Shown here: in pieces, positions 20,243 to 30,063 of the stretch
Layout of the letters: every line of letters starts with the position of its first letter
Numbering within the stretch: position 1 is the stretch's first letter
Assembly (NCBI GenBank): GCA_001464055.1
Contig: LNET01000061.1
Location: forward strand, 1 to 57,521
Direction: 5' to 3'
From: Burkholderiales bacterium Ga0077543
GTDB taxonomy: Bacteria > Pseudomonadota > Gammaproteobacteria > Burkholderiales > Burkholderiaceae_C
Length of the DNA: 57,521 nt
The notes under the pieces: model-generated
Databases searched by the model: none
What the model saw: the letters and a program-made list of their open reading frames with translations, nothing else
Told to the model about the DNA's origin: nothing
Program-made: the position numbers and the translations under genes

Positions 20243-23200
20243 GGCTGCGCTCCAGCGCCTGGCGCACCAGCGGCGCCATGCGGTCGAATTCGAAGCCCTG
20301 GGCCAGGGCGCGCAGCGGCGCCATGAAGGCGGCGCATTCGGGGTGGTGGGTGGCGATGTCGTCCAGCAGGCGTTGCACGCCCCGAGGGTAGCCCAGGCTG
20401 ACCACGTCCTGCAGCGCCAACAACTTGTCGCGTGGGGGCAGCGCGGCGTCTTGTGCGCTGCCCTTGCTCTCGCTGGCAGGCTCGGGCGCGGCCGCGTGCG
20501 GCAGGGCAGCCGGCCCCGCTGTGGCCGGCCCGTTCGGTGCCGCCTGCCACTGCAGGCCCAGGTGGCTGCCCAGCCAGTCCAGCAGTTCGTCGAAGCGCAC
20601 GGGCTTGGTGATGAAGTCGGCCGCGGTGATGCCGGCGTCGTTGTCCAGTCCCTTGTCGAAGGCGTTGGCCGAGACCACCGCCACCGGCGCCTGGCTCAGG
20701 CCCTGGCGGCGCAGCGTGCGGATGGTCTCCCAGCCGTCGATGCCGGGCATGGCCAGGTCCATCAGGATGGCGTGGACCGCGGCCTCGGGGTGCTGCGTCT
20801 GTTGCAGTTCGTGCAGCAGGCCCAGGGCGGCATGGCCGCTGGCGGCCTGCAGCACCTCGAAGCCCAGGGCTTCGAGCCGGCGTGCCAGCAGGGTACGGTC
20901 GACCTCTTCGTTGTCCACCACCAGCAAGCGCCGGCGTGGCCCGGTGTAGCCGCCGCGTGCGGGCTGGACCCGTGGCGCGCGCATGCCCTGCAGTTCGGGC
21001 AGGAACAGGCGCACGCGGAACAGCGTGCCGCCGGCGCTGTCGGCCGTGGCCACGCGCGAGCTCACGGTCATCTCGCCGCCCATCAGGTCGGTCAGCATCT
21101 TGGCGATGGTCAGGCCCAGGCCGGTGCCGGCGTGGCCTCCCGCGCTGCCGCTGGCATGGGCGCCGCGCGAGAAAGGTTCGAAGATGCGGTCGATCTCGGC
21201 CGGGTCGATGCCCGGGCCGGTGTCCTCGATCTCGAAGATGGCCATGCCGCGCACCTGGCTGGCGCGGAAGGCCACCCGCCCCTGGGCCGTGAACTTCACG
21301 GCGTTGCCCAGCACGTTGATGAGGATCTGGCTCAGCCGGCGTTCGTCGGCGCGCACCAGGGCCGGTGCGCCTTCGATGTCGTGTTCGAAGCGCAGGCCCT
21401 TGGCCAGGGCCTGCAGTTCGAACATGCGCACGATCTGCTGCAGGCTGTCGCGCAGGCGCATGGGCTGGGGGTCGAGTGCGAGCTTGCCGCTTTCGATGCG
21501 TGCGATGTCCAGCGTGCCTTCGATCAGGCTGAGCAGGTGTTCGCCGCCGCGGCGGATCACGCCCACCGCCTGGCGCCGGTGCGGCGGCATCGACGGGTCT
21601 TCGTCGAGCAGCTGCGCATAGCCCAGGATGCTGTTCAGCGGCGTGCGCAGTTCGTGGCTGATGGTGCTGATGTAGCGCGTCTTGGCCTGGTTGGCGGTGT
21701 CGGCCGCCGCGCGTGCGGCGTCGGCATTCGCGCGTGCGGCGTCGGCCGCGGCCCGCGCGGCGTCGGCGTTTTCGCGCGCGGCCTCGGCCGTCTGCGTGGC
21801 GCGCTGCAGGGCCTCGTCGGTGCGGCGGTGGCTGTCGATCTCGCGCACCAGGGCTTCGGTCTGGCGGTTGCTTTCTTCCTGCGCCACGCGCCTGCTCATC
21901 TGCGTGAGCACCAGCCACCAGCCGATGATGCCGCTGACCAGCAGCAGCGCCGCATAGGCCTTGATGAAGCCCTGCTTCAGTGCCGGCGCCGAGGCGGCAG
22001 CCTGGTCGCCCAGGCCTTTCAGCTCGAGCTGGTAGGTCAGGCCCAGCAGGGCCGCGAGCGCGGGCGTGACCAGGGCCATCAGCAGCAGGTAGCGGCCCAG
22101 CCCGGTGTCCAGCTGCGGCCACAGGCGCTGCGGCAGCAGCGGGCGCAACAGCGCGCGCCACTGCGTGCGCAGGCGCGCTTCCTCGGGCTTGCACAGGTCG
22201 TGGCAACGCGCGTCGAGCGAACAGCACAGGCTGCAGATGGGTCCGCCGTAGGCCGGGCACTGCGCCATGTCCTCGCCTTCGTAGTCGCGTTCGCAGATGG
22301 TGCACAGGCGCATGCGGCGGGCCCCGCCCAGGTAGGCGCCGTCGGCGTCGGCCGAACTGCGGGCGATGTAGTAGCGGCCCTTCGTGGCCCAGGCGATCAG
22401 CGGAGACACGGTGAAGGCCACGGCCGCGGCAATGGCCGCCGAAAACGCCTGCGCCATCGGGCCGAAGGCGCCCAGATAGGCGGCGATCGAGATCACGCTG
22501 GCCGCACCCATCGCACCCACGCCCACCGGGTTGACGTCGTACAGGTGCGCGCGCTTGAACTCGATGCCCTTCGGGCTCCAGCCCAGCGGCTTGTTGATGA
22601 CGAGGTCGGCCACCACGGCGATGAGCCAGCTGATGGCGATGTTGCTGTAGAGGCCGAGCACGCCGCCGATGGCCTGGAAGACTTCCAGCTCCATCAGCAC
22701 CAGCGCGATCATGGTGTTGAACACCATCCACACCACGCGTCCGGGGTGGCTGTGGGTCAGGCGCGCGAAGAAGTTGCTCCAGGCCAGGCTGCCGGCATAG
22801 GCGTTGGTGACGTTGATCTTCAGTTGCGACACCACCACGAACAGGCAGGTGGCAGCCACCGCCCAGCCGTAGTGGGGGAAGACGATGTTGTAGGCCGCCA
22901 GGTACATCTGGTTCGGGTCGACCGCGCGGTCGGGTGGCACGGCCAGCTTCAGCGCCAGCATCGCCAGCAGCGCGCCGCCCAGCATCTTCACTACCCCCAG
23001 CACCACCCAGCCCGGGCCGCCCAGCAGCACCGAACCCCACCAGCGCCAGCGGTTGGCGGGCGTCTGCTCGGGCATGAAGCGCAGGTAGTCGACCTGTTCG
23101 CCCATCTGCGTGATGAGCGCGATGCCCACGGTCAGCGCGGCGCCGAACAGCAGCGGGTTGAACTCGCCACCCTGGCCGTCGAGACCGGCATAGGCCTGCA

Positions 23201-23861
23201 GGTCGGCCAGCAGCGTGGGGTGGGCGCTGAAGACGTAGATGTAGGGCAGCACCAGCAGCACCAGCCACAGCGGCTGCGTCCACATCTGCAGCCGGCTGAT
23301 GACGGTGACGCCGTGCGTGACCAGCGGGATGACGACCAGCGCGCAGATCAGGTAGCCCCAGGCCGGCGGGATGCCGAAGGCCAGTTCCAGCGCGTAGGCC
23401 ATGATGGCCGCTTCGAGCGCGAAGAAGATGAAGGTGAAGCTGGCGTAGATGAGGCTGGTGATGGTGCTGCCGATGTAGCCGAAGCCGGCACCCCGGGTCA
23501 GCAGGTCCATGTCCAGGCCATAGCGCGCGGCATAGACGCTGATGGGCAGGCCGGCGGCGAAGATCACCACGCCGGTGGCAACGATGGCCCAGAACGCGTT
23601 GATGAAGCCGTATTGCAGCAGCAGCGTGGCACCCAGGGCTTCCAGCACCAGGAACGAGGCCGCGCCGAAAGCGGTGTTCGACACGCGCCAGCCGCTCCAC
23701 TTGCGGAAGCTGCGTGGCGTGAATCGCAGCGCGTAGTCTTCGACCGTTTCGCTGGCGACCCAGGCGTTGTAGTCGCGGCGAACCTTGATGACACGCTGCT
23801 GCGGCAGCGCCGCGGGTGCGGCGCCGGGCTCGGCTTGGGCAGCGGTGTCGGGCAGGCTCAT
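20232..23861 (-). CDS. NCS1 transporter-like sensor fused to hybrid histidine kinase
   Basis: 1209-aa membrane sensor kinase. Residues 25-490 are a complete NCS1-type (cytosine/purine/hydantoin permease) transporter domain with about 12 membrane helices, starting with DYALRFTPRSFRKWSGWRVSN. About 515-560 is a cysteine cluster (CTICERDYEGEDMAQCP, CSLCCS, CHDLC) that looks metal-binding. Two more membrane helices follow, then an Ala/Asp heptad-like coiled coil. The kinase core has His736 in SHELRTPLNSILGY, the N box NVLGNAVKFT, and ATP-lid motifs DTGPGID and GTGLGLTIAK. A C-terminal receiver has phosphoacceptor Asp1035 (ILMDLAMPGIDG). It probably senses a nucleobase or hydantoin-like solute or its flux. 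The response-regulator gene overlaps its 3' end. Confidence 0.92.
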   Translation of the reverse strand: MSLPDTAAQAEPGAAPAALPQQRVIKVRRDYNAWVASETVEDYALRFTPRSFRKWSGWRVSNTAFGAASFLVLEALGATLLLQYGFINAFWAIVATGVVIFAAGLPISVYAARYGLDMDLLTRGAGFGYIGSTITSLIYASFTFIFFALEAAIMAYALELAFGIPPAWGYLICALVVIPLVTHGVTVISRLQMWTQPLWLVLLVLPYIYVFSAHPTLLADLQAYAGLDGQGGEFNPLLFGAALTVGIALITQMGEQVDYLRFMPEQTPANRWRWWGSVLLGGPGWVVLGVVKMLGGALLAMLALKLAVPPDRAVDPNQMYLAAYNIVFPHYGWAVAATCLFVVVSQLKINVTNAYAGSLAWSNFFARLTHSHPGRVVWMVFNTMIALVLMELEVFQAIGGVLGLYSNIAISWLIAVVADLVINKPLGWSPKGIEFKRAHLYDVNPVGVGAMGAASVISIAAYLGAFGPMAQAFSAAIAAAVAFTVSPLIAWATKGRYYIARSSADADGAYLGGARRMRLCTICERDYEGEDMAQCPAYGGPICSLCCSLDARCHDLCKPEEARLRTQWRALLRPLLPQRLWPQLDTGLGRYLLLMALVTPALAALLGLTYQLELKGLGDQAAASAPALKQGFIKAYAALLLVSGIIGWWLVLTQMSRRVAQEESNRQTEALVREIDSHRRTDEALQRATQTAEAARENADAARAAADAARANADAARAAADTANQAKTRYISTISHELRTPLNSILGYAQLLDEDPSMPPHRRQAVGVIRRGGEHLLSLIEGTLDIARIESGKLALDPQPMRLRDSLQQIVRMFELQALAKGLRFEHDIEGAPALVRADERRLSQILINVLGNAVKFTAQGRVAFRASQVRGMAIFEIEDTGPGIDPAEIDRIFEPFSRGAHASGSAGGHAGTGLGLTIAKMLTDLMGGEMTVSSRVATADSAGGTLFRVRLFLPELQGMRAPRVQPARGGYTGPRRRLLVVDNEEVDRTLLARRLEALGFEVLQAASGHAALGLLHELQQTQHPEAAVHAILMDLAMPGIDGWETIRTLRRQGLSQAPVAVVSANAFDKGLDNDAGITAADFITKPVRFDELLDWLGSHLGLQWQAAPNGPATAGPAALPHAAAPEPASESKGSAQDAALPPRDKLLALQDVVSLGYPRGVQRLLDDIATHHPECAAFMAPLRALAQGFEFDRMAPLVRQALERSRVD

Positions 23862-23907
23862 GGCCGGGGCCGTGCAGGTTTCGCGCCAGCCCCAGGCAAG
23901 ACGGGTT

Positions 23908-24306
23908 TCAACCGGGGTAGCGCTCGAACGCGTGCGAGGCCAGGCCGGCCTGCAGCCAGCCGATGCGCTCGGCCGTCTGCACCTGCGCCTGTGGCGCCAT
24001 GATGCTGTCGGGCTCGTCCAGCGTCGCGCTCTGCACGTCGATCAGGCCTTCGAAGACCACGTCGTTGGTGTAGAAGAGCCCGGTGCCGCAGTCGCCGCAG
24101 AAGTGGCGGCGGCCGTGTTCGGACGAAGCCCGCACTTTCGCTGCGCCCCGGGTCAGTTCCACCTCGCCCAGGTTGAAGATGGCCCAGGCCACGGCGGGCG
24201 CGCCGGCGCTGCGTCTGCAGTCGGTGCAGTGGCAGATGGCATGCCGGCTCGGGGCTGCGCTGGCCCGATAGCGCACGGCGCCGCAATGACATCCTCCGTC
24301 AAGCAT
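23908..24306 (-). CDS. GFA-family (glutathione-dependent formaldehyde-activating-like) zinc protein
   Basis: 132-aa protein of the GFA/CENP-V fold. The zinc-binding cysteines are GGCHCGAVRY at the N-terminus, CHCTDCRRSAG, and HFCGDCGTGLFY. These are the full set expected for both zinc sites. Members are often annotated as S-(hydroxymethyl)glutathione synthase, but the real function of most is unproven. The ATG at 24306 has AGGAG six bases before it; the frame could extend to 24342 but the family begins at this Met. It lies 46 bp upstream of the transporter-kinase gene on the same strand. Confidence 0.88.
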   Translation of the reverse strand: MLDGGCHCGAVRYRASAAPSRHAICHCTDCRRSAGAPAVAWAIFNLGEVELTRGAAKVRASSEHGRRHFCGDCGTGLFYTNDVVFEGLIDVQSATLDEPDSIMAPQAQVQTAERIGWLQAGLASHAFERYPG

Positions 24307-24592
24307 CTTCGGCTCCTGAAGTTCGGGCGCCAAGCGTATCAAGACCCGACGCTCGGCTCAGCCGCGGGGTGGCCCATGCCTTGGTCTGGTGCTTCGCCAC
24401 GGCCGCGTCCGGTCGAGCCGATGACCCGGGCAGTGGCCCGGCGCAGCAGACCCCGGATCACCGCGATTTCCTTCACGCCCCCAGCCCTGAACAGTGCAAG
24501 GCCGGGCGCCTTGCGCCCCCGTGGCGTGGCCGACAATTCAACGGCGCAGGCGAGCGGGATGTCCGTCGGGCGCGCCCGAGGAACCCAGCGCG

Positions 24593-26878
24593 ATGCCGAC
24601 CCCTGCCGTCGATCGTTCGTCCAGCATTGCCGACGATCTCGCGGCATGGCGCGAGCTCCTGCTCGACCGGGTCATCTGGGTGGCTGTGGCCGCCTCGCTG
24701 GTGCCTTGCGTGCTGGTCACGCTCGAAGCGTTGCAGGGGGGGTCCTGGGCCCACGCGCTGTTCTGCTGGGGCGGCACGGCCATCCTGGGGGCCGTGAGCG
24801 TGCGTTCGCGACTGCCTTACCGGGTGCGCGCGCTGGTAGCCACCGTGATGATGTACGGCATCGGGCTGTGGCTGTTGTCCGGCGGCAGCGCCATGGGCCT
24901 GTTGTGCCTGCTGGCCTTCCCGGTGATGACGGTGCTGGCCGTGGGCACCCGCGCCGGCCTGCTGGCACTGGCTGTGGCCACGGCCACGCTGGTGGGGGTG
25001 GGCTGGTGGTTGGAACTGCCCATTCCGTTGACGGCCGGGCTTCCGGGCGACAGCCTGCTGCGCTGGCTGACGATCGGCAGCAACCTGCTGCTGCTGGGGT
25101 TGTTGCTGTCCTTGTCGGCGGGTTACCTGCTCAGGCAGCTGGAACGGGCCTTGGCCAGCCGCCGCAGCAGCGAAGAACTGCTGCGCGAGGTCGCTTCGCA
25201 GATCCCCGGCATGGTGTTCCGCCTGCGCCTTGACCAAGGCCGGGTGCCTGTGCTGCTGTACGTCAGCCCGGGTTCGCAGGACGTTCTGGGCCTGGACTCC
25301 GGGGCGCTGATGGCCGACCCGGGCCTGTTGCTGAAAAGCCTGCACCCTGACGACGCCCGGCAACTGCGCCGGCTGGCGCGTGCAATGCTTGCTGGTACGG
25401 CCCGACACGAGTTGCAGTTGCGCGCCGTCACGCCCCAGGGCAGGACCCGCTGGCTGCAGATCCAGGCCACCGAAGTGCAGCGGCTGGAACGAACGCTCGT
25501 GCTCAACGGCGTCATCACCGACATCACCGACCGCAAGCAGGCCGAGGCTACGGTCTGGCGACAGGCTCATGTCGACCTGCTCACCGGTCTGCTGAACCGT
25601 CTGTCGCTGCAGATCGAGATGAGCCAGGCACTGCAGCACGCGCAGGCCAGCGGCACCCAGGTGGCCATGCTGGTGGTCGACCTGGACCGGTTCAAGGAAG
25701 TCAACGACACCCGGGGTCATGCCGGCGGCGACGAACTGCTGGCCCAGGCCGCCAGACGCCTGCAGACCTGTGTCCGTGAAGGCGACTTCGTGGCCCGGGT
25801 GGGTGGCGACGAGTTTGTGCTGCTGCTGCCCAGGCTGGACAGCATCGAGACGGCCGAGTCCATGGGCCAGCGCGTGCTCGCCGAGATGGCCCGCAGCTTT
25901 GCAGTGCTGGGCCATCAGTCGCATGTCTCGGCCAGCGTGGGCATTGCCGTGTACCCGCAGGATGGCCGCGAACCCGAGGAACTGATGCAGCATGCCGACC
26001 AGGCGCTGTATCAGGCCAAGGCGCGTGGGCGCAACCGCCTGTGTCGCTTCACGCCCGAATTGCACGAACACGCCCAACGCCGCATGCGGCTGGCCCAGGA
26101 TCTGCGCACGGCCATCGAGCGCGGCGAGATGTCGCTGGTCTACCAGCCCATCGTGGAACTGGACAGCGCCCGTGTGCGCAAGGTCGAGGCGCTGCTGCGC
26201 TGGAACCACCCCGAACTGGGTGCGGTGTCGCCCTCGGAGTTTGTGCCGATCGCGGAAACCACCGGCCTGGTGAGCGACATCGACGACTGGGTGCTGCGCA
26301 GCGCCGCAAGCCAGGTGCGCATCTGGCGGCAGCGGCTGCACCCGGATTTCCGCATCAGCATCAACCAGTCGCCCTTGCAGTTCCGCACCGAGCAGGCGCC
26401 CGCCCTGGGCTGGTCCGACCGGCTGGCCGCGCTGGACGTGCCTGGCGCGGCCTTGATCGTCGAGATCACCGAAGGCCTGCTGCTGGACAACGACGACGGC
26501 GTGGCGCGGCAGCTGCGCGAGCTGCGTGCTGCAGGCGTGCAGGTGGCGCTGGACGACTTCGGCACCGGCTACAGCGCGCTGGCCTACCTGCACCGCTATG
26601 AGATCGACATGCTGAAGATCGACCGCAGCTTCGTCAGCGGCGCATCCGTCGGCCACACCGGCCGGTCCCTGTGCCGGGCGATGGTGTCCCTGGCCGAGGA
26701 ACTGGACATGCAGGTCGTGGCCGAGGGCGTGGAAACCGTCGAACAGCGCGACTGGTTGCGCAGCATCGGCTGCCAGAACGCCCAGGGCTGGTTGTACGGG
26801 CAGGCCATGTCGGCGCCCGGCTTCGAGCGCTGGTTCGAGCAACGGCGCGCTGTCACGGAGATGACCGAGGCGGCCTGA
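24593..26878 (+). CDS. membrane PAS-GGDEF-EAL protein (cyclic di-GMP turnover)
   Basis: 761-aa cyclic di-GMP enzyme. About six membrane helices occupy residues 25-180 (MASE-like sensor). A PAS/PAC domain covers about 195-320, ending VITDITDRKQAE. The GGDEF domain (about 335-490) keeps RVGGDEF at about 402. The EAL domain (about 505-755) keeps EALLRW, DDFGTGYSAL, IDRSFV and VAEGVET. Both catalytic signatures look intact, so it could make or break cyclic di-GMP. The ATG at 24593 has GAGGAA nine bases upstream. The 286 bp before it hold no recognisable gene. Confidence 0.93.
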   Translation: MPTPAVDRSSSIADDLAAWRELLLDRVIWVAVAASLVPCVLVTLEALQGGSWAHALFCWGGTAILGAVSVRSRLPYRVRALVATVMMYGIGLWLLSGGSAMGLLCLLAFPVMTVLAVGTRAGLLALAVATATLVGVGWWLELPIPLTAGLPGDSLLRWLTIGSNLLLLGLLLSLSAGYLLRQLERALASRRSSEELLREVASQIPGMVFRLRLDQGRVPVLLYVSPGSQDVLGLDSGALMADPGLLLKSLHPDDARQLRRLARAMLAGTARHELQLRAVTPQGRTRWLQIQATEVQRLERTLVLNGVITDITDRKQAEATVWRQAHVDLLTGLLNRLSLQIEMSQALQHAQASGTQVAMLVVDLDRFKEVNDTRGHAGGDELLAQAARRLQTCVREGDFVARVGGDEFVLLLPRLDSIETAESMGQRVLAEMARSFAVLGHQSHVSASVGIAVYPQDGREPEELMQHADQALYQAKARGRNRLCRFTPELHEHAQRRMRLAQDLRTAIERGEMSLVYQPIVELDSARVRKVEALLRWNHPELGAVSPSEFVPIAETTGLVSDIDDWVLRSAASQVRIWRQRLHPDFRISINQSPLQFRTEQAPALGWSDRLAALDVPGAALIVEITEGLLLDNDDGVARQLRELRAAGVQVALDDFGTGYSALAYLHRYEIDMLKIDRSFVSGASVGHTGRSLCRAMVSLAEELDMQVVAEGVETVEQRDWLRSIGCQNAQGWLYGQAMSAPGFERWFEQRRAVTEMTEAA

Positions 26879-26887
26879 AGCCCCGTG

Positions 26888-27490
26888 CTACAGCCAGCCG
26901 TTGGCACGCGCAATGCGCGTGGCTTCGACGCGGTTCTCGGCGCCCAGCTTCTGCGCGGCTTCGTGCAGGTAGTTGCGCACGGTGCCGTGCGACAGGCCCA
27001 GCGCGTCGGCGATGTCCTTGTTGCTGCGGCCTTCTTCGGCCAGGCGCAGCACCGCGCGTTCGCGCTCGCTCAGTGGGTCGCTGGCGCCCCAGGCGGCCTC
27101 GGCCAGTTCCGGCGCCACCACGCGCAGGCCGGCGGCGACGCGGCGCACGGCGGCGGCCAGTTCCTCGCTGGGCTGGTCCTTCAGCAGGTAGCCGCGCACG
27201 CCAGCGTCCAGTGCCCGGCGCAGGTAGCCAGGGCGGCCGAAGGTGGTGACGATGAGCACATGCACCGGCAGCCTTTCGGCCTGCACGCGGGCGGCGAGTT
27301 CCAGCCCGGTCATGCCCGGCATCTCGATGTCGGACAGCAGCACGTCGGGCCGCTCGCGCTGGATCAGCGCCCAGGCGGCCAGGCCGTCGGGCGCGCGGCC
27401 GACCACCCGGATGTCGGGTTCCAGGTCCAGCAGCGCCGCCAGCGCGCCCAGCACCATGCCCTGGTCTTCGGCGACGACGACACGGATCAC
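26888..27490 (-). CDS. NarL/DesR-type response regulator
   Basis: 200-aa two-component response regulator. The receiver (1-118) has DD-type acidic residues AED at 7-9, phosphoacceptor Asp54 (LLSDIEMPGM) and Lys104 in YLLKDQP. The LuxR HTH at 138-195 reads LSERERAVLRLAEEGRSNKDIADALGLSHGTVRNYLHEAAQKLGA. The GTG start at 27490 overlaps the kinase stop (GTGA), so the two are coupled. It is the last gene of the ABC-transporter operon. It probably binds the palindrome upstream of that operon. Confidence 0.93.
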   Translation of the reverse strand: MIRVVVAEDQGMVLGALAALLDLEPDIRVVGRAPDGLAAWALIQRERPDVLLSDIEMPGMTGLELAARVQAERLPVHVLIVTTFGRPGYLRRALDAGVRGYLLKDQPSEELAAAVRRVAAGLRVVAPELAEAAWGASDPLSERERAVLRLAEEGRSNKDIADALGLSHGTVRNYLHEAAQKLGAENRVEATRIARANGWL

Positions 27491-28662
27491 GCGCCGACCC
27501 CGGTGCCCGGCCCGGCCGGCAGCGGCACGCGCGCCAGCACCGTGCTGCCCTCGGGCCCGAACTGCAGCGCCAGCGTGCCGCCGACGTCGGCCAGGCGCTG
27601 GCGCATGCCGGCGATGCCCTGCCCCTCCGAGGACTTCGGTGCAAGTGGTGGCGAGTGCGATGCCGGCAACCCGACCAGGGCCGGGCTGGCCTGCTGGCTG
27701 TCGCGGATGAGCAGGGAAATTGCGCCGTCGGCGATGCCGAAGTCCACCCGGCACTGCCGCGCCCGCGCATGGCGAACGACGTTGGTCACGCCTTCCAGCA
27801 ACACGAAGGCCAGCGCGGTTTCCACGGCCGGCGGCAACGCCGGGGGCACGCCCTGGGTGCTGAAACCGATGCCGGCGCTGGCCAAAGCGCGACGTGCGGT
27901 GGCCAGCTCGGTGGCCAGGCGCGTGGACCGCATGCCCGTGACGGCTGAGCGCACATCGGCCAGCGCGGTGCGGGCGGTGCGGTGGATGTCCTCGATCTCG
28001 GCCTTCGCGCGCGCCGGGTCGGTGTCGACCAGGCGGCCGGCCAGGTCGGCCTTCACGGCCACGGCCGTGAGGGTGTGGCCCAGGATGTCGTGCAGGTCGC
28101 GGGCGATGCGTTCACGTTCGGCCGCCACCGCCAGACGCCGCGCCTCGTCGCGCGAGGCCAGCAGCTCGGCGCTCTGCACGCTGTAGGCGGCGGAGTACAT
28201 CGAGATCATGGTCGTCATCGTGCTGAAGAAGAACGTCGGCAGCCAGTCCCACAGCGGCAGGCTGCGCCACAACACCAGCCCGACCACCAGGGCAGCGACG
28301 ATGCCCACGGCCTGGGCGGCGCGCCGCCGCGGCAGCACGCCCCCCAGGATGCCGCAGGCATAGACGATGAACACCCCCCAGATGCCGCCGAAAGGTTGCA
28401 GCGCCAGGCCCACGGCCGCCACCGCCGCCCCGCATTGCAGGGCACGGGTGTCGCTGCGGTTGAACCCCGCCAGGTAGAAGGGCAGGAAAACCGCCACCCC
28501 GACCACCGAGGCCAGCACGTCCAGCCAGCTGGGCGGGCGGCTCAGCCAGGGCAGCGGGTAGATCAGCAGGTAGGCCAGGAACCAGTAGCCCATGCCGCGC
28601 GCGTTGCGGTCCAGCTGCTGCAGTTCCGGCGGGGTGGTGGTGTTCATGGACGAAGTGTTCAT
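27487..28662 (-). CDS. sensor histidine kinase, DesK-like (HisKA_3)
   Basis: 391-aa membrane kinase. About five to six membrane helices lie in residues 25-160, then a short coiled linker. The HisKA_3 motif is ERERIARDLHDILGHTLTAVAVKADLA, with phospho-His191, and an HATPase region includes LLEGVTNVVRHARARQC and GQGIAGMRQRL. This is the DesK/LiaS class that pairs with NarL-type regulators, and the regulator follows with a 4-bp overlap. The start at 28662 is uncertain; Met6 (28647) is possible. It probably senses the membrane state or the substrate of the neighbouring ABC exporter. Confidence 0.92.
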   Translation of the reverse strand: MNTSSMNTTTPPELQQLDRNARGMGYWFLAYLLIYPLPWLSRPPSWLDVLASVVGVAVFLPFYLAGFNRSDTRALQCGAAVAAVGLALQPFGGIWGVFIVYACGILGGVLPRRRAAQAVGIVAALVVGLVLWRSLPLWDWLPTFFFSTMTTMISMYSAAYSVQSAELLASRDEARRLAVAAERERIARDLHDILGHTLTAVAVKADLAGRLVDTDPARAKAEIEDIHRTARTALADVRSAVTGMRSTRLATELATARRALASAGIGFSTQGVPPALPPAVETALAFVLLEGVTNVVRHARARQCRVDFGIADGAISLLIRDSQQASPALVGLPASHSPPLAPKSSEGQGIAGMRQRLADVGGTLALQFGPEGSTVLARVPLPAGPGTGVGA

Positions 28663-28692
28663 GGTGGCAGGCCGTCGGGAGCCGCCGGCCGC

Positions 28693-30063
28693 TCACGGTG
28701 CTTCAGGATAGCGGCGCCGCTCCACGGCCGAGCCGTTCTTCCAGATGCGCACGATGGCCCGTGTGGCGCGGATGTCGGCACTGGGGTCGCCGGCCACCAG
28801 CAGCAGGTCGGCGCGCTGGCCCGGTGCGATGCGGCCGCGGTCGGCCAGGCCGAAGCGGCGCGCTGGCAGGGCGGTGGCGGCGCGCAGCGCTTCAGTGGGC
28901 GTGAGCCCGGCGCGCACCAGCAGCTCCAGCTCGTGGTGCAGGCTGGCGCCATGGGCCGTGCCGGGATTGGGCGCGTCCGAGCCGGCCAGCACGTCCACCC
29001 CGGCGGCATGCAGCGCACGCACCGTGTCCAGCGCTGTCTGCAGGTTCGACATCACCAGCTTCGTGCCGGGCTCGTATTCCAGCCCGCGCCGTTGTTCGGG
29101 CGTGATGAAGGGGCGAACCGCGGGGTCGGCGGCGAAGCGCCGGCCTTCGCGCGCTTCACCGGCGGGTGGCGGGGTGGGGTCGAAGCCGGCAATCACCGCC
29201 AGCGTGGGGATGACGAAGGCGTCGCGGTCGCGTGCCTGCTGCAGCAGGCGTTCGTCGGCCACGCGGTCGGCGGGTGCGTGCACCAGGCCGTCGGCGCCGG
29301 CTTCGACGGCCTCGACCGCCGGCCCCAGCCGCGTGACGTGCACCACCGCCCGGTGCCCGCGGGCCTGCGTGGCCGCCACCAGGGCCGTCATCGTGGCGAG
29401 GTCGAGCGAGGGGAAGGGCGGGCCCAGGCCGTGGGCGTCGCGCGGCTCGTAGACGATCTTGACGAAGTCGGAGCCTTCGGCCAGCCGTGCGTCGACCCAG
29501 CCGGGGGCCTCGTCGGGCGTGGCCAGCGTGGGCACCGGCAGGCCGAACTGCGTGCCGTGGCCGCCGGCGGCCGTGGCCAGCCAGCCGGCGCTGAACAGGT
29601 CGGCGTGTTCGCGCGGGGCCAGGGCATCACGGGTGCGGCGCAGTGTGCGGGCCGCGGCGGGGTCGGAGAACATGTCCAGCACCGTGGTCACGCCGAAGTT
29701 CAGGGTTTCGGCCAGGGCGTTGCCCCAGGTGTGCACATGGGCGTCGATCAGCCCCGGCAGCAGGGTGTGGCCGCGGCCGTCCACCACGGGCAGGTCGGGT
29801 GGCACGGCCAGATCAGGGCCGGCTTCGACGACACGGCCGGCACGCACCACCACGGTGGCGCGGTCGGTCAGGATCTCGCCGTCGAACAGCCGCACGTCCT
29901 GCACCACGAAGCCCGGCGCGGGGGGCGCCAGCCGTTCTTCGCCAGGCTCGGGCAGGGCCAGGAAGAAGGCCGCCAGCGCCGTGGCCACGGCCAGGCCGAT
30001 GCCTGCGGCGCGCAGCCGCTGAGCCGTGCCCGGCGGCTGCGCGGGTGGACCCGGCCGTGTCAT
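28693..30063 (-). CDS. amidohydrolase family protein, membrane-anchored or exported
   Basis: 456-aa metal-dependent hydrolase. The N-terminus has a hydrophobic segment (AAGIGLAVATALAAFFLALPEP, about residues 19-40) that acts as a signal or anchor. The amidohydrolase/imidazolonepropionase-like core has LLPGLIDAHVHTWGN (metal-binding HxH), VKIVYEPRD, HRAVVHVTRLG, DGLVHAPAD and VLAGSDAPNPG (metal Asp). The C-terminus, GLADRGRIAPGQRADLLLVAGDP, is typical. The substrate is unknown. The ATG overlaps the permease stop by one base (TGATG), placing it firmly in the ABC transporter operon. Confidence 0.9.
   Translation of the reverse strand: MTRPGPPAQPPGTAQRLRAAGIGLAVATALAAFFLALPEPGEERLAPPAPGFVVQDVRLFDGEILTDRATVVVRAGRVVEAGPDLAVPPDLPVVDGRGHTLLPGLIDAHVHTWGNALAETLNFGVTTVLDMFSDPAAARTLRRTRDALAPREHADLFSAGWLATAAGGHGTQFGLPVPTLATPDEAPGWVDARLAEGSDFVKIVYEPRDAHGLGPPFPSLDLATMTALVAATQARGHRAVVHVTRLGPAVEAVEAGADGLVHAPADRVADERLLQQARDRDAFVIPTLAVIAGFDPTPPPAGEAREGRRFAADPAVRPFITPEQRRGLEYEPGTKLVMSNLQTALDTVRALHAAGVDVLAGSDAPNPGTAHGASLHHELELLVRAGLTPTEALRAATALPARRFGLADRGRIAPGQRADLLLVAGDPSADIRATRAIVRIWKNGSAVERRRYPEAP

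Noticed and set aside
24343..24592. Possible small gene between the GFA gene and the GGDEF-EAL gene
   Set aside because: Open frames on both strands are short, Arg/Pro-rich and without start signals.
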